A DNA stretch of 24,116 nucleotides from Actinobacteria bacterium UBA3086 (GTDB lineage: Bacteria; Actinomycetota; Coriobacteriia; Anaerosomatales; UBA3086), in the NCBI GenBank assembly GCA_002367305.1, contig DFBG01000040.1, positions 6,944 through 31,059 of the forward strand, in the 5' to 3' direction. Shown here one piece after another: positions 8,266-15,158 of the stretch. Position numbers and translations under genes: made by a program. Every line of letters begins with the position of its first letter. Position 1 is the stretch's first letter. The notes below the pieces were generated by a model, which searched no databases, was not told where the DNA came from, and saw nothing but the letters and a program-made list of their open reading frames with translations.

Positions 8266-10344
8266 TCATCTCTTCTTTCGGGCGAGGCGCGGCCAGCCGA
8301 TGCTGGTCCGCTCGAACAGGGGCTGGGCGAATACGAGCAGTCCGGGAAGCAGGAACACGACGACGAAGAAGCTCACGACCGCCCCGCGGGCGATCAAGAG
8401 CGTGAGGTCGGTGATGGTTGCGACGCTGCTCAGGAACACCATTCCGACGGTGGCCGAGAACATGGTGCTGGCGCTGACCAGGATCGAGGGCGCGGCACCG
8501 CCGAGCGCCGCCTCCATGGCGTCGACGCGATTGCCGAGGCGGCGTAGCTCCTCTTCGAAACGTGTGGTGAGGATGATCGCGTAGTCGACAGTGGCGCCGA
8601 GCTGGATCGCCCCGATCGCGAGAGAGGCTATGAAGATGATGTCCTCGCCACCCGCCGCCGCGATGGCCTGGTTCGTGAAGATCGCGAGTTCGATACCCGC
8701 CAAGAGCACCAAGGGAACTGACAGCGAGCGGAAGGCGAGGGCTACAATGATCGCGATGGCGATGATCGAGATGATGTTCACTCGGTCGACGTCATCGATC
8801 GACACGTCCTCCATGTCTTGGAGTAGCACTCCTTGTCCGGTCACGTATGCCTCGCCGGGGTAGGTGTCTCCCAGATTCCTGAGTGCCTCGATCACGCCTT
8901 CCGTGCGTGAATCTCCCATCTCATAAGCAATGTCGACGCTCATGTAGGTGTGGCCGCTCTTGTAGAACGAATCGCGTGCGCTCTCCGGGATGAACTCGGC
9001 CGGGATGAGCGGGTCGATGAGTTCCGTGTAGGAGAACGCTCCCGATACCCCTTCGAGTGCGAGAACGTCTTGCGTGAAGTGATCCAGGTCTCGTCCGCGC
9101 CCGGTGTCTTCCAGGATCACGAACGCGGTCTGGTACTGCTCGAAGGCCTCGGCAATTCGATCCGCAGCGGCGAGCGAGGGCAGATCTTCGGGCAGGCTCT
9201 CGTCCAAGTTGTAGTTGAGCTCCAGCTGCGAATATCCCCAGACGGCCGGCACGAATGCCAGCAACGTCACCAGGGAGACGATCCCTGCATGCTTGGCGAG
9301 GAAGCGCCCCAATGGTGCGAACTTAGGCAGGTGGACCTTGTGTGCGAAACGACGTACGAGGGGGTCGGCGTACAGCATGAGCGCGGGCAGCACGGTGAGT
9401 ACCGCGACTACGGTGATCGCGACCCCTCGGGCCAGGGTGAGGCCCAGGTCAGCGCCGATCTCGAGACGCATCGCCGTGAGGGCCATGAAACCGGCGATGG
9501 TCGTGAGCGATGCGGCGACCACGGACTTGAAGGTGCTCGCGAGTGCAATGGTCATGGCCTCGTCGTTGTCGTATCGCTTACGTTCTTCTTCATAACGGTG
9601 GTACAGGAAGAGCGCGTAATCCATGGTGACCGCGAACTGCAGTGCGAACACGATCACGCCGGTCAGGTACGACATTCTCTGTCCCAGGTAGTAGGACATG
9701 CCCAAGTTGTACACGACTGCGAGGCTGATGGTGGCCATGAGCAGCAGCGGGATGATCGCGCTCGGCACGGTGAGCGCGAGAGTGACCGCCACGAGTATCA
9801 GGGCTGCTGCCGCAAACTTGGTGCGGTCGGCGTTGACGACGTCCTCAAGCTCGAGCTGTTGCGTGCCGGTGATCGAGGCGGTCTCGTCGGCCAAGAGCTC
9901 TTTGAGGTCCTCGAATGCGCTTCGGGTGAGCGGATCATTGCCGCCTTTCTCGAAGTTGACGGCGATGAAGGTGGAGTCCTCGTTGATGTAGGTGGAGGTC
10001 ATGTCGGCGTCCCAGAATTCAGTGGGAACCGCGATGTCCTCGAAGTCGGTGAGCCATGCGGCATCGGAGATGCCCTCGATGAGGTCGATCTTATCGACGA
10101 TGCGGGCGGTCTCCACCTCCGAGACGCCCTCCAACAGCACCTGAGCGGTGTTACCCAGGGAGAAGTCGTCGTTGAGTATCTGGAAACCCTTGACTGAGTC
10201 GAGCTCGGCGGGTACGTACGTGAGCATGTCGTACTCAATCGACGCGTTGGCGAGCCCGAATCCACCCACGACCAGCAAGAGGAGGGCGATGGCCAGGATC
10301 TCGCGTTTGCGAGCGACGATGCCGTGAGCGATGCGCAGGATCAT
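8266..10344 (-). CDS. MMPL/RND-superfamily transporter
   Basis: 692-aa, two-fold repeated RND-type transporter. TM1 lies at residues 13-33, followed by an extracytoplasmic loop to about 175 and five TMs (about 178-328). A second half repeats this: TM7 at about 352-372, loop to 520 and TMs to the C-terminus. The proton-relay signature TxDYA occurs twice: D242-Y243 in the first half and D587-Y588 in the second, as in MmpL proteins. Expected to export lipids or hydrophobic compounds using the proton-motive force. The start ATG overlaps the TetR stop (ATGA), implying coupling and local repression. It resembles the shorter YdfJ/HAE3-like exporters more than mycobacterial MmpL3. Substrate cannot be told from sequence. 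Confidence 0.92.
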   Translation of the reverse strand: MILRIAHGIVARKREILAIALLLLVVGGFGLANASIEYDMLTYVPAELDSVKGFQILNDDFSLGNTAQVLLEGVSEVETARIVDKIDLIEGISDAAWLTDFEDIAVPTEFWDADMTSTYINEDSTFIAVNFEKGGNDPLTRSAFEDLKELLADETASITGTQQLELEDVVNADRTKFAAAALILVAVTLALTVPSAIIPLLLMATISLAVVYNLGMSYYLGQRMSYLTGVIVFALQFAVTMDYALFLYHRYEEERKRYDNDEAMTIALASTFKSVVAASLTTIAGFMALTAMRLEIGADLGLTLARGVAITVVAVLTVLPALMLYADPLVRRFAHKVHLPKFAPLGRFLAKHAGIVSLVTLLAFVPAVWGYSQLELNYNLDESLPEDLPSLAAADRIAEAFEQYQTAFVILEDTGRGRDLDHFTQDVLALEGVSGAFSYTELIDPLIPAEFIPESARDSFYKSGHTYMSVDIAYEMGDSRTEGVIEALRNLGDTYPGEAYVTGQGVLLQDMEDVSIDDVDRVNIISIIAIAIIVALAFRSLSVPLVLLAGIELAIFTNQAIAAAGGEDIIFIASLAIGAIQLGATVDYAIILTTRFEEELRRLGNRVDAMEAALGGAAPSILVSASTMFSATVGMVFLSSVATITDLTLLIARGAVVSFFVVVFLLPGLLVFAQPLFERTSIGWPRLARKKR

Positions 10345-10949
10345 GCTGAGATCCCCTCGAGGAAGAGTCGGATGATGAATGCGGCGACCTCATCGGGATC
10401 CTCGGAAGCGGGACCGTTGATCGGGGCGTGGAGTGCGCGTGCGGTGATACGGACGTTCATCATGCCGAAGAGGCATTCCGCGGCCAGTGCGGGGTCCACG
10501 TTCGCGAACTCCCCGGACTCGATGCCTCGGGTGATCGTGATCGCGAGTGCGCCGATCGTGTTGGCCGTGCGCTCCAGAAGAGAGGTTTGGGCGCCGGTGG
10601 TGTCGTCAGTGATCGTGCGGATCAGAAGCCGCATCAGATTCTCGCGCTCAAGGATCAGTCGTACGTATGCGGCCACGAAAGACTCGAGCTGTTCACGGGC
10701 GGTGCCCGGTGCGTTGAGGGCCACGTGTGCGCCCTTGCGAATGAGCTCCCCTGTCTGCTCGATGAGCGCGGTCAGCAGCGACTGTTTGTCCTTGAAGTGG
10801 TAGTAGATGAGGCCTGTGGACACATTGCATGTTTCGGCGATGTCCGCCACCGCCACCGCATCGAACCCCCGACGACCGAAGAGGTCCTCGGCGCATGCGA
10901 GGATGCGGGCGGCTGTCTCGTGCTGTGGGTGTTTGTTCGCGGAGTTCAT
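10341..10949 (-). CDS. TetR/AcrR-family transcriptional repressor
   Basis: 202-aa regulator with the TetR N-terminal DNA-binding domain at about residues 12-60: RILACAEDLFGRRGFDAVAV then the HTH with IAETCNVSTGLIYYHFKDK. The C-terminal helical domain is variable, as expected for ligand binding. It is the first gene of the leftward operon with the MMPL exporter and its exported partner. ATG 10949 has AAGGGG 8 nt upstream. A 30-bp perfect palindrome starting 19 bp upstream of the ATG overlaps a -10-like TATAGT, the classic layout for autorepression and control of the downstream exporter. The inducer is unknown, presumably an exported compound. Confidence 0.93.
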   Translation of the reverse strand: MNSANKHPQHETAARILACAEDLFGRRGFDAVAVADIAETCNVSTGLIYYHFKDKQSLLTALIEQTGELIRKGAHVALNAPGTAREQLESFVAAYVRLILERENLMRLLIRTITDDTTGAQTSLLERTANTIGALAITITRGIESGEFANVDPALAAECLFGMMNVRITARALHAPINGPASEDPDEVAAFIIRLFLEGISA

Positions 10950-10968
10950 CGATCTCGCCCCTTGTCGT

Positions 10969-10998
10969 TACTACTGACTGAACGTTCAGTCAGTAGTA
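10969..10998. promoter_or_regulatory. 30-bp perfect palindromic operator for the TetR-MMPL operon
   Basis: TACTACTGACTG, AACGTT, and the exact reverse complement of the first arm form an uninterrupted 30-bp palindrome. The core TGAACGTTCA is typical of TetR/AcrR operators. It lies between the Crp-like gene and the TetR start, and abuts the minus-strand TATAGT. The palindrome is directly seen; binding by the adjacent TetR protein is inferred from family practice and position. Confidence 0.85.
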
Positions 10999-11003
10999 CT
11001 ATA
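10998..11003 (-). promoter_or_regulatory. -10-like element of the TetR-MMPL operon
   Basis: TATAGT on the minus strand, sharing one base with the palindromic operator. Transcription would start inside the palindrome, consistent with repression by occlusion. No strong -35 hexamer was found at 16-18 bp. Confidence 0.5.
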
Positions 11004-11053
11004 CCGCAGGGCTGATGCGATTCCTCTTCAATATCTGCGTGCGTGCCGTGATG

Positions 11054-11770
11054 CTAGTCCTCGTAGCCTGAACCCATGCGTGCGAGAGCGCCGACCTCGA
11101 AGACCACGACGCGCGAGCCGCGCACCTCCAGGATGCCGTCATCGCGCAGCTTGCCGAATGCGCGCGAGAGAGTCTCCGGCACGGTGCCCAGAGCCGAGGC
11201 CAGGTCGCCCTTGGCCATTCCCAGCTCGACGACGAGCCCGTCGGGCGTGGTCTCGCCGACAGTGAGCGATCGCTGGAACAAGAAACGCGCAAGCCGCGCG
11301 GGAACGTCCATGGAAAGCGTCTGCACGACGCTCGTGAAGTTCACGACCTTGCCGGCCAAGTCCGAGATGAGCGATCGGGCCACGGCGGGTTCATTGGCGA
11401 GCATCTTGAACAGGTCTTCTCGGCCAATCCACACGATCTGGCCGTCTGTGGCGGCTTCGATGGTGGCAGGGAGACGACCGCCGGAGAGTGCGGCGATGGT
11501 TCCGAACGGGTCGCCGGCGCCAAGATCCTCAAAGATGACGCGCCTGCCGTCGGCGCCCAGGTAGTACACGAGTACCTTGCCGGTCACCACAACGCCGAAA
11601 CGGTCTGCAGGATCCCCCTCGGAGCCCAGAAGTTGGCCGCGTTTGACTCGTACGAGTCGGGCAGTTCCCGCAAGCTCACCCACGGCTTCATCGCTCGCGG
11701 TACGCCAGAGTCGGCACTCGCGCAGGGCGACGAGTACTTCGCGTGGAACATCTGTTGAGGGGTTCGTCAT
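11054..11770 (-). CDS. Crp/Fnr-family transcriptional regulator, HcpR/DNR-like
   Basis: 238-aa regulator with a cyclic-nucleotide-binding-type beta-roll (about residues 15-120), a dimerisation helix (about 125-155) and a C-terminal winged HTH (about 175-225). The recognition helix contains VPETLSRAFGKL; the E-x-x-S-R pattern matches the FNR residues that read TTGA half-sites. There is no N-terminal cysteine cluster (one Cys near residue 19), so it is not an Fe-S oxygen sensor like FNR; DNR/HcpR-type haem or other sensing is more likely. ATG 11770 is chosen because GAGGAGAG lies about 9 nt upstream, and because the longer start at 11836 would place coding sequence over the FNR-type box. It is divergent from the ygbA-hcp operon, suggesting that it is that operon's NO/nitrosative-stress regulator. 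Confidence 0.88.
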   Translation of the reverse strand: MTNPSTDVPREVLVALRECRLWRTASDEAVGELAGTARLVRVKRGQLLGSEGDPADRFGVVVTGKVLVYYLGADGRRVIFEDLGAGDPFGTIAALSGGRLPATIEAATDGQIVWIGREDLFKMLANEPAVARSLISDLAGKVVNFTSVVQTLSMDVPARLARFLFQRSLTVGETTPDGLVVELGMAKGDLASALGTVPETLSRAFGKLRDDGILEVRGSRVVVFEVGALARMGSGYED

Positions 11771-11807
11771 AGGGCGTTTCTCTCCTCGGCGGGTATTCCT
11801 TACCCGA

Positions 11808-11813
11808 ATTGTA
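11808..11813 (-). promoter_or_regulatory. possible -10 of the Crp/Fnr-like regulator gene
   Basis: TACAAT on the minus strand, about 38 nt upstream of the chosen ATG. The FNR-type box would then sit over the -35 region, which would fit autorepression. No independent -35 match was found. Confidence 0.4.
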
Positions 11814-11829
11814 AGGATTCTTGCGCATT

Positions 11830-11843
11830 TTGACATGAGTCAA
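11830..11843. promoter_or_regulatory. FNR/DNR-type binding site between the regulator and the ygbA-hcp operon
   Basis: TTGACATGAGTCAA is a perfect 5-4-5 inverted repeat (TTGAC-N4-GTCAA) and differs from the FNR/DNR consensus TTGAT-N4-ATCAA by one base per arm. Its centre (11836.5) is 41.5 bp from a start site near 11878, for which TAGGGT (11866-11871) would be the -10. This is the exact geometry of a class II Crp/Fnr-activated promoter reading toward ygbA. The E-x-x-S-R recognition helix of the adjacent regulator matches this half-site class. Confidence 0.78.
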
Positions 11844-11865
11844 GGAACCGCGCGACCGGGGTAGG

Positions 11866-11871
11866 TAGGGT
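11866..11871 (+). promoter_or_regulatory. putative -10 of the ygbA-ferredoxin-hcp operon
   Basis: TAGGGT is a moderate -10 match located at -12 to -7 relative to a start near 11878, given the FNR-type box centred at -41.5. There is no good -35 at the usual place, as expected for an activator-dependent promoter. Confidence 0.5.
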
Positions 11872-11889
11872 CAGGGAGACGAACACGGC

Positions 11890-12363
11890 ATGGGGATGCA
11901 GCAGGGGAGAGAAAGGGTCGCCGAGATGGCAGAGGGTTCCAACAAGTTTGCAGAGCGTATGGCTGACGCGAAGGTTGTGAAGGACACGCGTCTTCTGGGC
12001 GACTTCTGTGAGATCTACTGCAAAGGCAACCCCACGCATGCCGAGCGTATGCCGCTCATAAGCGAGGGCGTGGAGCTGGGCGTGTACGGGACTAAGGCGC
12101 CGGTCGTGTGTCGTGATTGTGCGGAGCTCCTGGTGTACGGCGAGAAGCGACGTGCGTTCTGTCCCAAGGACCCCAAGCCGTTCTGCAGCAACTGCGACAC
12201 CCACTGCTACAGCCCTCCGATGCGCGAATACATGCGCGAAGTCATGCGTTACGCCGGCCCTCGCTCCATGTGGCATGGACATGCCATTGACGGCATCAAG
12301 CACCTACTCGAGAGCCGAGCCGCCAAGCGTGCGGCGACCGACTCCCTTACACCCCCCAACTGA
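11890..12363 (+). CDS. ygbA: YgbA-type nitrous-oxide-stimulated promoter family protein
   Basis: 157-aa cysteine-rich protein matching the family of E. coli YgbA, which is induced by nitrosative stress. Diagnostic segments: GDFCEIYC (C40, C44), CRDCAELLVYGEKRRAFC (C74, C77, C91), KPFCSNCDTHCYSPPMRE (C99, C102, C106) and VMRYAGPRSMWHGHAIDGIKHL. The many conserved Cys/His residues suggest metal binding; the biochemical role is not settled. First gene of the operon with ferredoxin and Hcp, 12 bp before the ferredoxin start. Start is uncertain: ATG 11890 has GGGAG 11 nt upstream, while ATG 11926 (removing 12 residues) gives a length nearer the family and would have a longer leader from the predicted start site. 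Confidence 0.87.
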   Translation: MGMQQGRERVAEMAEGSNKFAERMADAKVVKDTRLLGDFCEIYCKGNPTHAERMPLISEGVELGVYGTKAPVVCRDCAELLVYGEKRRAFCPKDPKPFCSNCDTHCYSPPMREYMREVMRYAGPRSMWHGHAIDGIKHLLESRAAKRAATDSLTPPN

Positions 12364-12375
12364 GAGGAACCGCAC

Positions 12376-12762
12376 ATGAGCACGACCACGACACGACAGA
12401 TCGTTCACATCGACGAAGATCTCTGCACCGGCTGCGGCCTGTGCGTCTCGCCGTGCGCCGAGGGCGCGATCCAGATCATCGACGGCAAGGCCAAGGTCAT
12501 CCGCGAGGAGCTTTGCGACGGCGCCGGCTTCTGTCTGGGCGTCTGCCCGGAGGGTGCGCTCACGATCGAAGAGCGCGAGACGGTGGCGTTCGACGAAGAG
12601 GCGGCCGAGGAGATCATGGCCGAGAAGCTCAAGACGTATATCCCGCAAGTCTGCTTCAACTGCGGCACCGACGAGGAAAACGCACCGCTTCTGCCGGTCC
12701 GCACCAAAGGTCAAAGCACGTGGGTCTGCACGCGATGCCTGCCTGCACTCATCCACGGATAA
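12376..12762 (+). CDS. ferredoxin with C-terminal zinc-ribbon-like extension, Hcp partner
   Basis: 128-aa protein. An N-terminal bicluster ferredoxin-like domain has C17-x2-C20-x2-C23-x3-C27 (CTGCGLCVSPC), a full [4Fe-4S] site. The second motif, C47-D-G-A50-G-F-C53-x3-C57, lacks the usual second Cys (Ala at 50), so the second cluster may be [3Fe-4S] or unusually ligated. After a helical linker there is a C-terminal CxxC...CxxC pair (C93, C96, C118, C121) resembling a small zinc ribbon or rubredoxin-like site. Located between ygbA and hcp, with 51 bp to hcp; most likely the electron donor to Hcp. Ferredoxins with a similar CDGxG-type second motif are, from memory, common beside hcp genes. Confidence 0.88.
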   Translation: MSTTTTRQIVHIDEDLCTGCGLCVSPCAEGAIQIIDGKAKVIREELCDGAGFCLGVCPEGALTIEERETVAFDEEAAEEIMAEKLKTYIPQVCFNCGTDEENAPLLPVRTKGQSTWVCTRCLPALIHG

Positions 12763-12813
12763 CCGCAAGGAACCACCAGCCCCGGACCATCGTCAGAGAA
12801 AGAAGGAACACGT

Positions 12814-14457
12814 ATGTTCTGCAATCAGTGTGAACAGACCTCCAAGGGCGTTGCGTGTACGACACGTGCCGTCTGCGGCAAGTCCCCCGAGGTCGCTGAC
12901 CTCCAGGATCTGCTCGTCAACATGACGCGCGGCATCGCTTCCGTCGCCATCGAGGCCGAGAAGGTCGGCGTCAACACGGTCGAGGCCGCGCACTTCGTCG
13001 CCGATGCGCTCTTCACCACGCTCACCAACGTCGACTTCGATGCCGACTCCATTGCGGCGAAGGTCGACCAGGCTGCCCGCCTGCGCGGTGCGCTCAAAGC
13101 GGCCGTTGTTGCGGCCGGCGGCACCGTGCCGACCGACACCTTTGTGGACCTCGATCCCGCAGTGACCGTAGAGGAGAAGGAAGCTCAGGCGCACGAGTTG
13201 GGCTCCCCCTGGGACACCACGCGTGATGAGGACATCCAATCGCTTCAGCAGACCACCCTCTACGGGCTCAAGGGCATCGGCGCATATGCGCATCACGCGA
13301 CCACGCTTGGCCAGGAGGATCCGGAGATCGGCTCCTATCTGTTCAAGGCGCTCGCATCGCTCTCCGATACCTCGCTCGGCCTGAACGAATGGGTCGCACT
13401 TGCCCTAGAGTGCGGCAAGGTCAACCTGCGCACCATGGAGATCCTGGATGCCGGTAACACGGGCACGTACGGCCACCCCGTGCCGACCGAGGTACCGCTG
13501 GGCCATCGTCCCAACAAGGCCATCCTGGTCTCGGGCCACGACCTGGCCGACATCGCCGCAGTGCTTGAGCAGACCGCAGGCAAGGGCATTGACGTCTACA
13601 CACACGGCGAGATGCTGCCCACGCACGCATACCCCGAGCTCAAGAAGCACGCGCACTTCTACGGCCACTTCGGCACCGCGTGGCAGAACCAGCACAAGGA
13701 GTTCGCGGCTTTCCCGGGCGCGATCCTCATGACCACCAACTGCCTCATGCCGCCTAAGGACGAGTACGCCGGCCGACTCTTCACTTCCGGTCCCGTGCAG
13801 TTCGCGGGCATTCCGCATGTCAGTCGCGATGATCTCTCATCGGTAGTCGCAAAGGCTCTCGAGATGGACGGATTCACCGACGAGACCGACAACGGCTCCG
13901 TACTGGTCGGCTTTGGCCGCAACACAGTGCTGGGTGTCGCTCCGCAGGTCATCGACGCCGTGAAGCAGGGCGCGATCAAGCACTTCTTCCTCGTCGGCGG
14001 GTGTGACGGTGCCAAGCCGGGCCGCAACTACTACACCGAATTCGTGGAGCAGGCACCTGCCGACACCGTCGTTCTCACGCTGGCGTGTGGCAAGTTCCGC
14101 TTCTTTGATAAGCAGCTGGGCGACATCGGTGGCATCCCGCGTCTGCTCGACGTGGGCCAGTGCAACGACGCCTACAGCGCCGTTCAGATCGCGCTCGCGC
14201 TTGCCGATGCGTTCGATGTCGGCGTGAACGAACTGCCGCTCTCGATCGTGCTGTCGTGGTACGAGCAGAAGGCCGTCGCGATCCTGCTGTCGCTCCTTTA
14301 CTTGGGTATCACGGACATGCGCCTCGGGCCGACCCTTCCCGCCTTCATCACGCCCAACGTGATGCAGGTACTGGTCGACAACTTCGGCATCATGCCCATC
14401 GGTGAGTCTGCCGCAGATGACCTCAAGGCCATCCTCGGCGACGGGGCGGTTGCATAG
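12814..14457 (+). CDS. hcp: hybrid cluster protein (hydroxylamine reductase / NO reductase)
   Basis: 547-aa Hcp. The N-terminal cluster motif is C3-x2-C6-x8-C15-x5-C21, the class I ([4Fe-4S]) pattern of anaerobes rather than the [2Fe-2S] pattern of E. coli. Hybrid-cluster ligand regions are present: GTYGHP, HGEMLPTHAYP, TTNCLMPP, VGGCDGAKPGR, TLACGKFRF and SWYEQKAV. Known members reduce hydroxylamine in vitro and NO to N2O physiologically, protecting against nitrosative stress, in the cytoplasm. ATG 12814 has GAAGGA about 8 nt upstream. It follows ygbA and the ferredoxin, and is followed after 2 bp by a small haem-motif protein. The divergent Crp/Fnr gene and FNR-type box suggest NO-responsive control. 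Confidence 0.97.
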   Translation: MFCNQCEQTSKGVACTTRAVCGKSPEVADLQDLLVNMTRGIASVAIEAEKVGVNTVEAAHFVADALFTTLTNVDFDADSIAAKVDQAARLRGALKAAVVAAGGTVPTDTFVDLDPAVTVEEKEAQAHELGSPWDTTRDEDIQSLQQTTLYGLKGIGAYAHHATTLGQEDPEIGSYLFKALASLSDTSLGLNEWVALALECGKVNLRTMEILDAGNTGTYGHPVPTEVPLGHRPNKAILVSGHDLADIAAVLEQTAGKGIDVYTHGEMLPTHAYPELKKHAHFYGHFGTAWQNQHKEFAAFPGAILMTTNCLMPPKDEYAGRLFTSGPVQFAGIPHVSRDDLSSVVAKALEMDGFTDETDNGSVLVGFGRNTVLGVAPQVIDAVKQGAIKHFFLVGGCDGAKPGRNYYTEFVEQAPADTVVLTLACGKFRFFDKQLGDIGGIPRLLDVGQCNDAYSAVQIALALADAFDVGVNELPLSIVLSWYEQKAVAILLSLLYLGITDMRLGPTLPAFITPNVMQVLVDNFGIMPIGESAADDLKAILGDGAVA

Positions 14458-14459
14458 TC

Positions 14460-14774
14460 ATGTTGAATCGCAAGCTCGCCGTCACGCTGTCTCTCGTGGT
14501 TGTCGTACTGGCTGCCGGGCTGGTGCTGTACTACTTCGGTGGACCGCAGGCGCCGGCGGATGCCGCCACTTCGGTGTCGTCCCAGGTAGCCGATGGTGAT
14601 GCAGGGGATACCACGTCGGGGGCAGCTGCCCCCGACGACTCCCCGCTCGCGATCCAGATCCCTGGATGTGTGTGTCATAGCGATGACCCGCAACTGGTGG
14701 AGGAGCATGCCACCTATCGTATGAACGAGTGCTTTGGCTGCCACGCCGACGGCACACCTGCGATGGGGAATTAG
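14460..14774 (+). CDS. small membrane-anchored c-type haem-motif protein (paralog 1)
   Basis: 104-aa protein: N-terminal TM anchor (residues 5-27, YYFGG end), a Ser/Ala/Asp-rich linker (30-62), then a compact C-terminal module PGCVCHSDDP...EEHATYRMNECFGCHADG. ECFGCH supplies a canonical CxxCH haem c site. The upstream CVCH is a non-standard CxCH, and the His of EHA could be an axial ligand. Starts 2 bp after hcp, so coupled to it. The next gene encodes a paralog with the same module. The Sec-type anchor puts the haem outside the membrane, while Hcp is cytoplasmic, so a direct electron route between them is not obvious. I do not recognise a named family. Confidence 0.85.
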   Translation: MLNRKLAVTLSLVVVVLAAGLVLYYFGGPQAPADAATSVSSQVADGDAGDTTSGAAAPDDSPLAIQIPGCVCHSDDPQLVEEHATYRMNECFGCHADGTPAMGN

Positions 14775-14780
14775 CTCGTC

Positions 14781-15056
14781 ATGCGCGCCTTCCTTCGGGA
14801 TTTTGGCCGAGGCTTCGCGATCACGATCGCAGTGATCGTGCTGCTGGTCGGTGTGCTCTACCTCTTTGGCGGTATGTGGACACCCTCCAGCGAGATTCGC
14901 GCTGAGCACGATGCGCTTGTCGCCGCCGGTGAAGCTGAGGCCATCCCGTGGCGTTTCACGATCCCCGTTCCGGGATGTGTGTGTCACAGCGACGACCCGG
15001 TTCTCACCATGGAGCATGCGGGTCGTCGGATTCGCGAGTGCAACAGCTGTCACTAG
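14781..15056 (+). CDS. small membrane-anchored c-type haem-motif protein (paralog 2)
   Basis: 91-aa paralog of the preceding protein. TM anchor at about residues 11-33, a short charged linker, then PGCVCHSDDP...MEHAGRRIRECNSCH with the stop codon directly after the CxxCH histidine, so the haem-binding motif is the extreme C-terminus. Shared pattern with paralog 1: PGCVCHSDDP-x-L-x2-EHA-x2-R-x2-EC-x2-CH. Six bp separate it from paralog 1. This is the last gene of the ygbA-hcp operon as far as can be seen; the next gene is 102 bp downstream with its own strong RBS. Probable tandem duplication. Possible roles are a small electron-transfer haem protein or an NO/redox sensor. Confidence 0.83.
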   Translation: MRAFLRDFGRGFAITIAVIVLLVGVLYLFGGMWTPSSEIRAEHDALVAAGEAEAIPWRFTIPVPGCVCHSDDPVLTMEHAGRRIRECNSCH

Positions 15057-15158
15057 GTGATTTCTCGTGCTGTGGGGAATGTTTCCTCTGGAGTATCATT
15101 GTGTGAGATTGGGAGCGACTTCTCGATCACATACTGACGATGCACTCAGGAGGGGACG

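Noticed and set aside
8950..10197. 415-codon open frame on the plus strand
   Set aside because: It is antisense to the MMPL gene, which has clear RND motifs. The translation is His/Glu/Gly-rich with no domain, as expected for a shadow frame in GC-rich DNA.
14640..15056. Related haem-motif genes as a mobile or recombination-derived repeat
   Set aside because: The two copies are similar in protein motif but quite diverged overall, with no flanking repeats or transposase; ordinary tandem duplication explains them.
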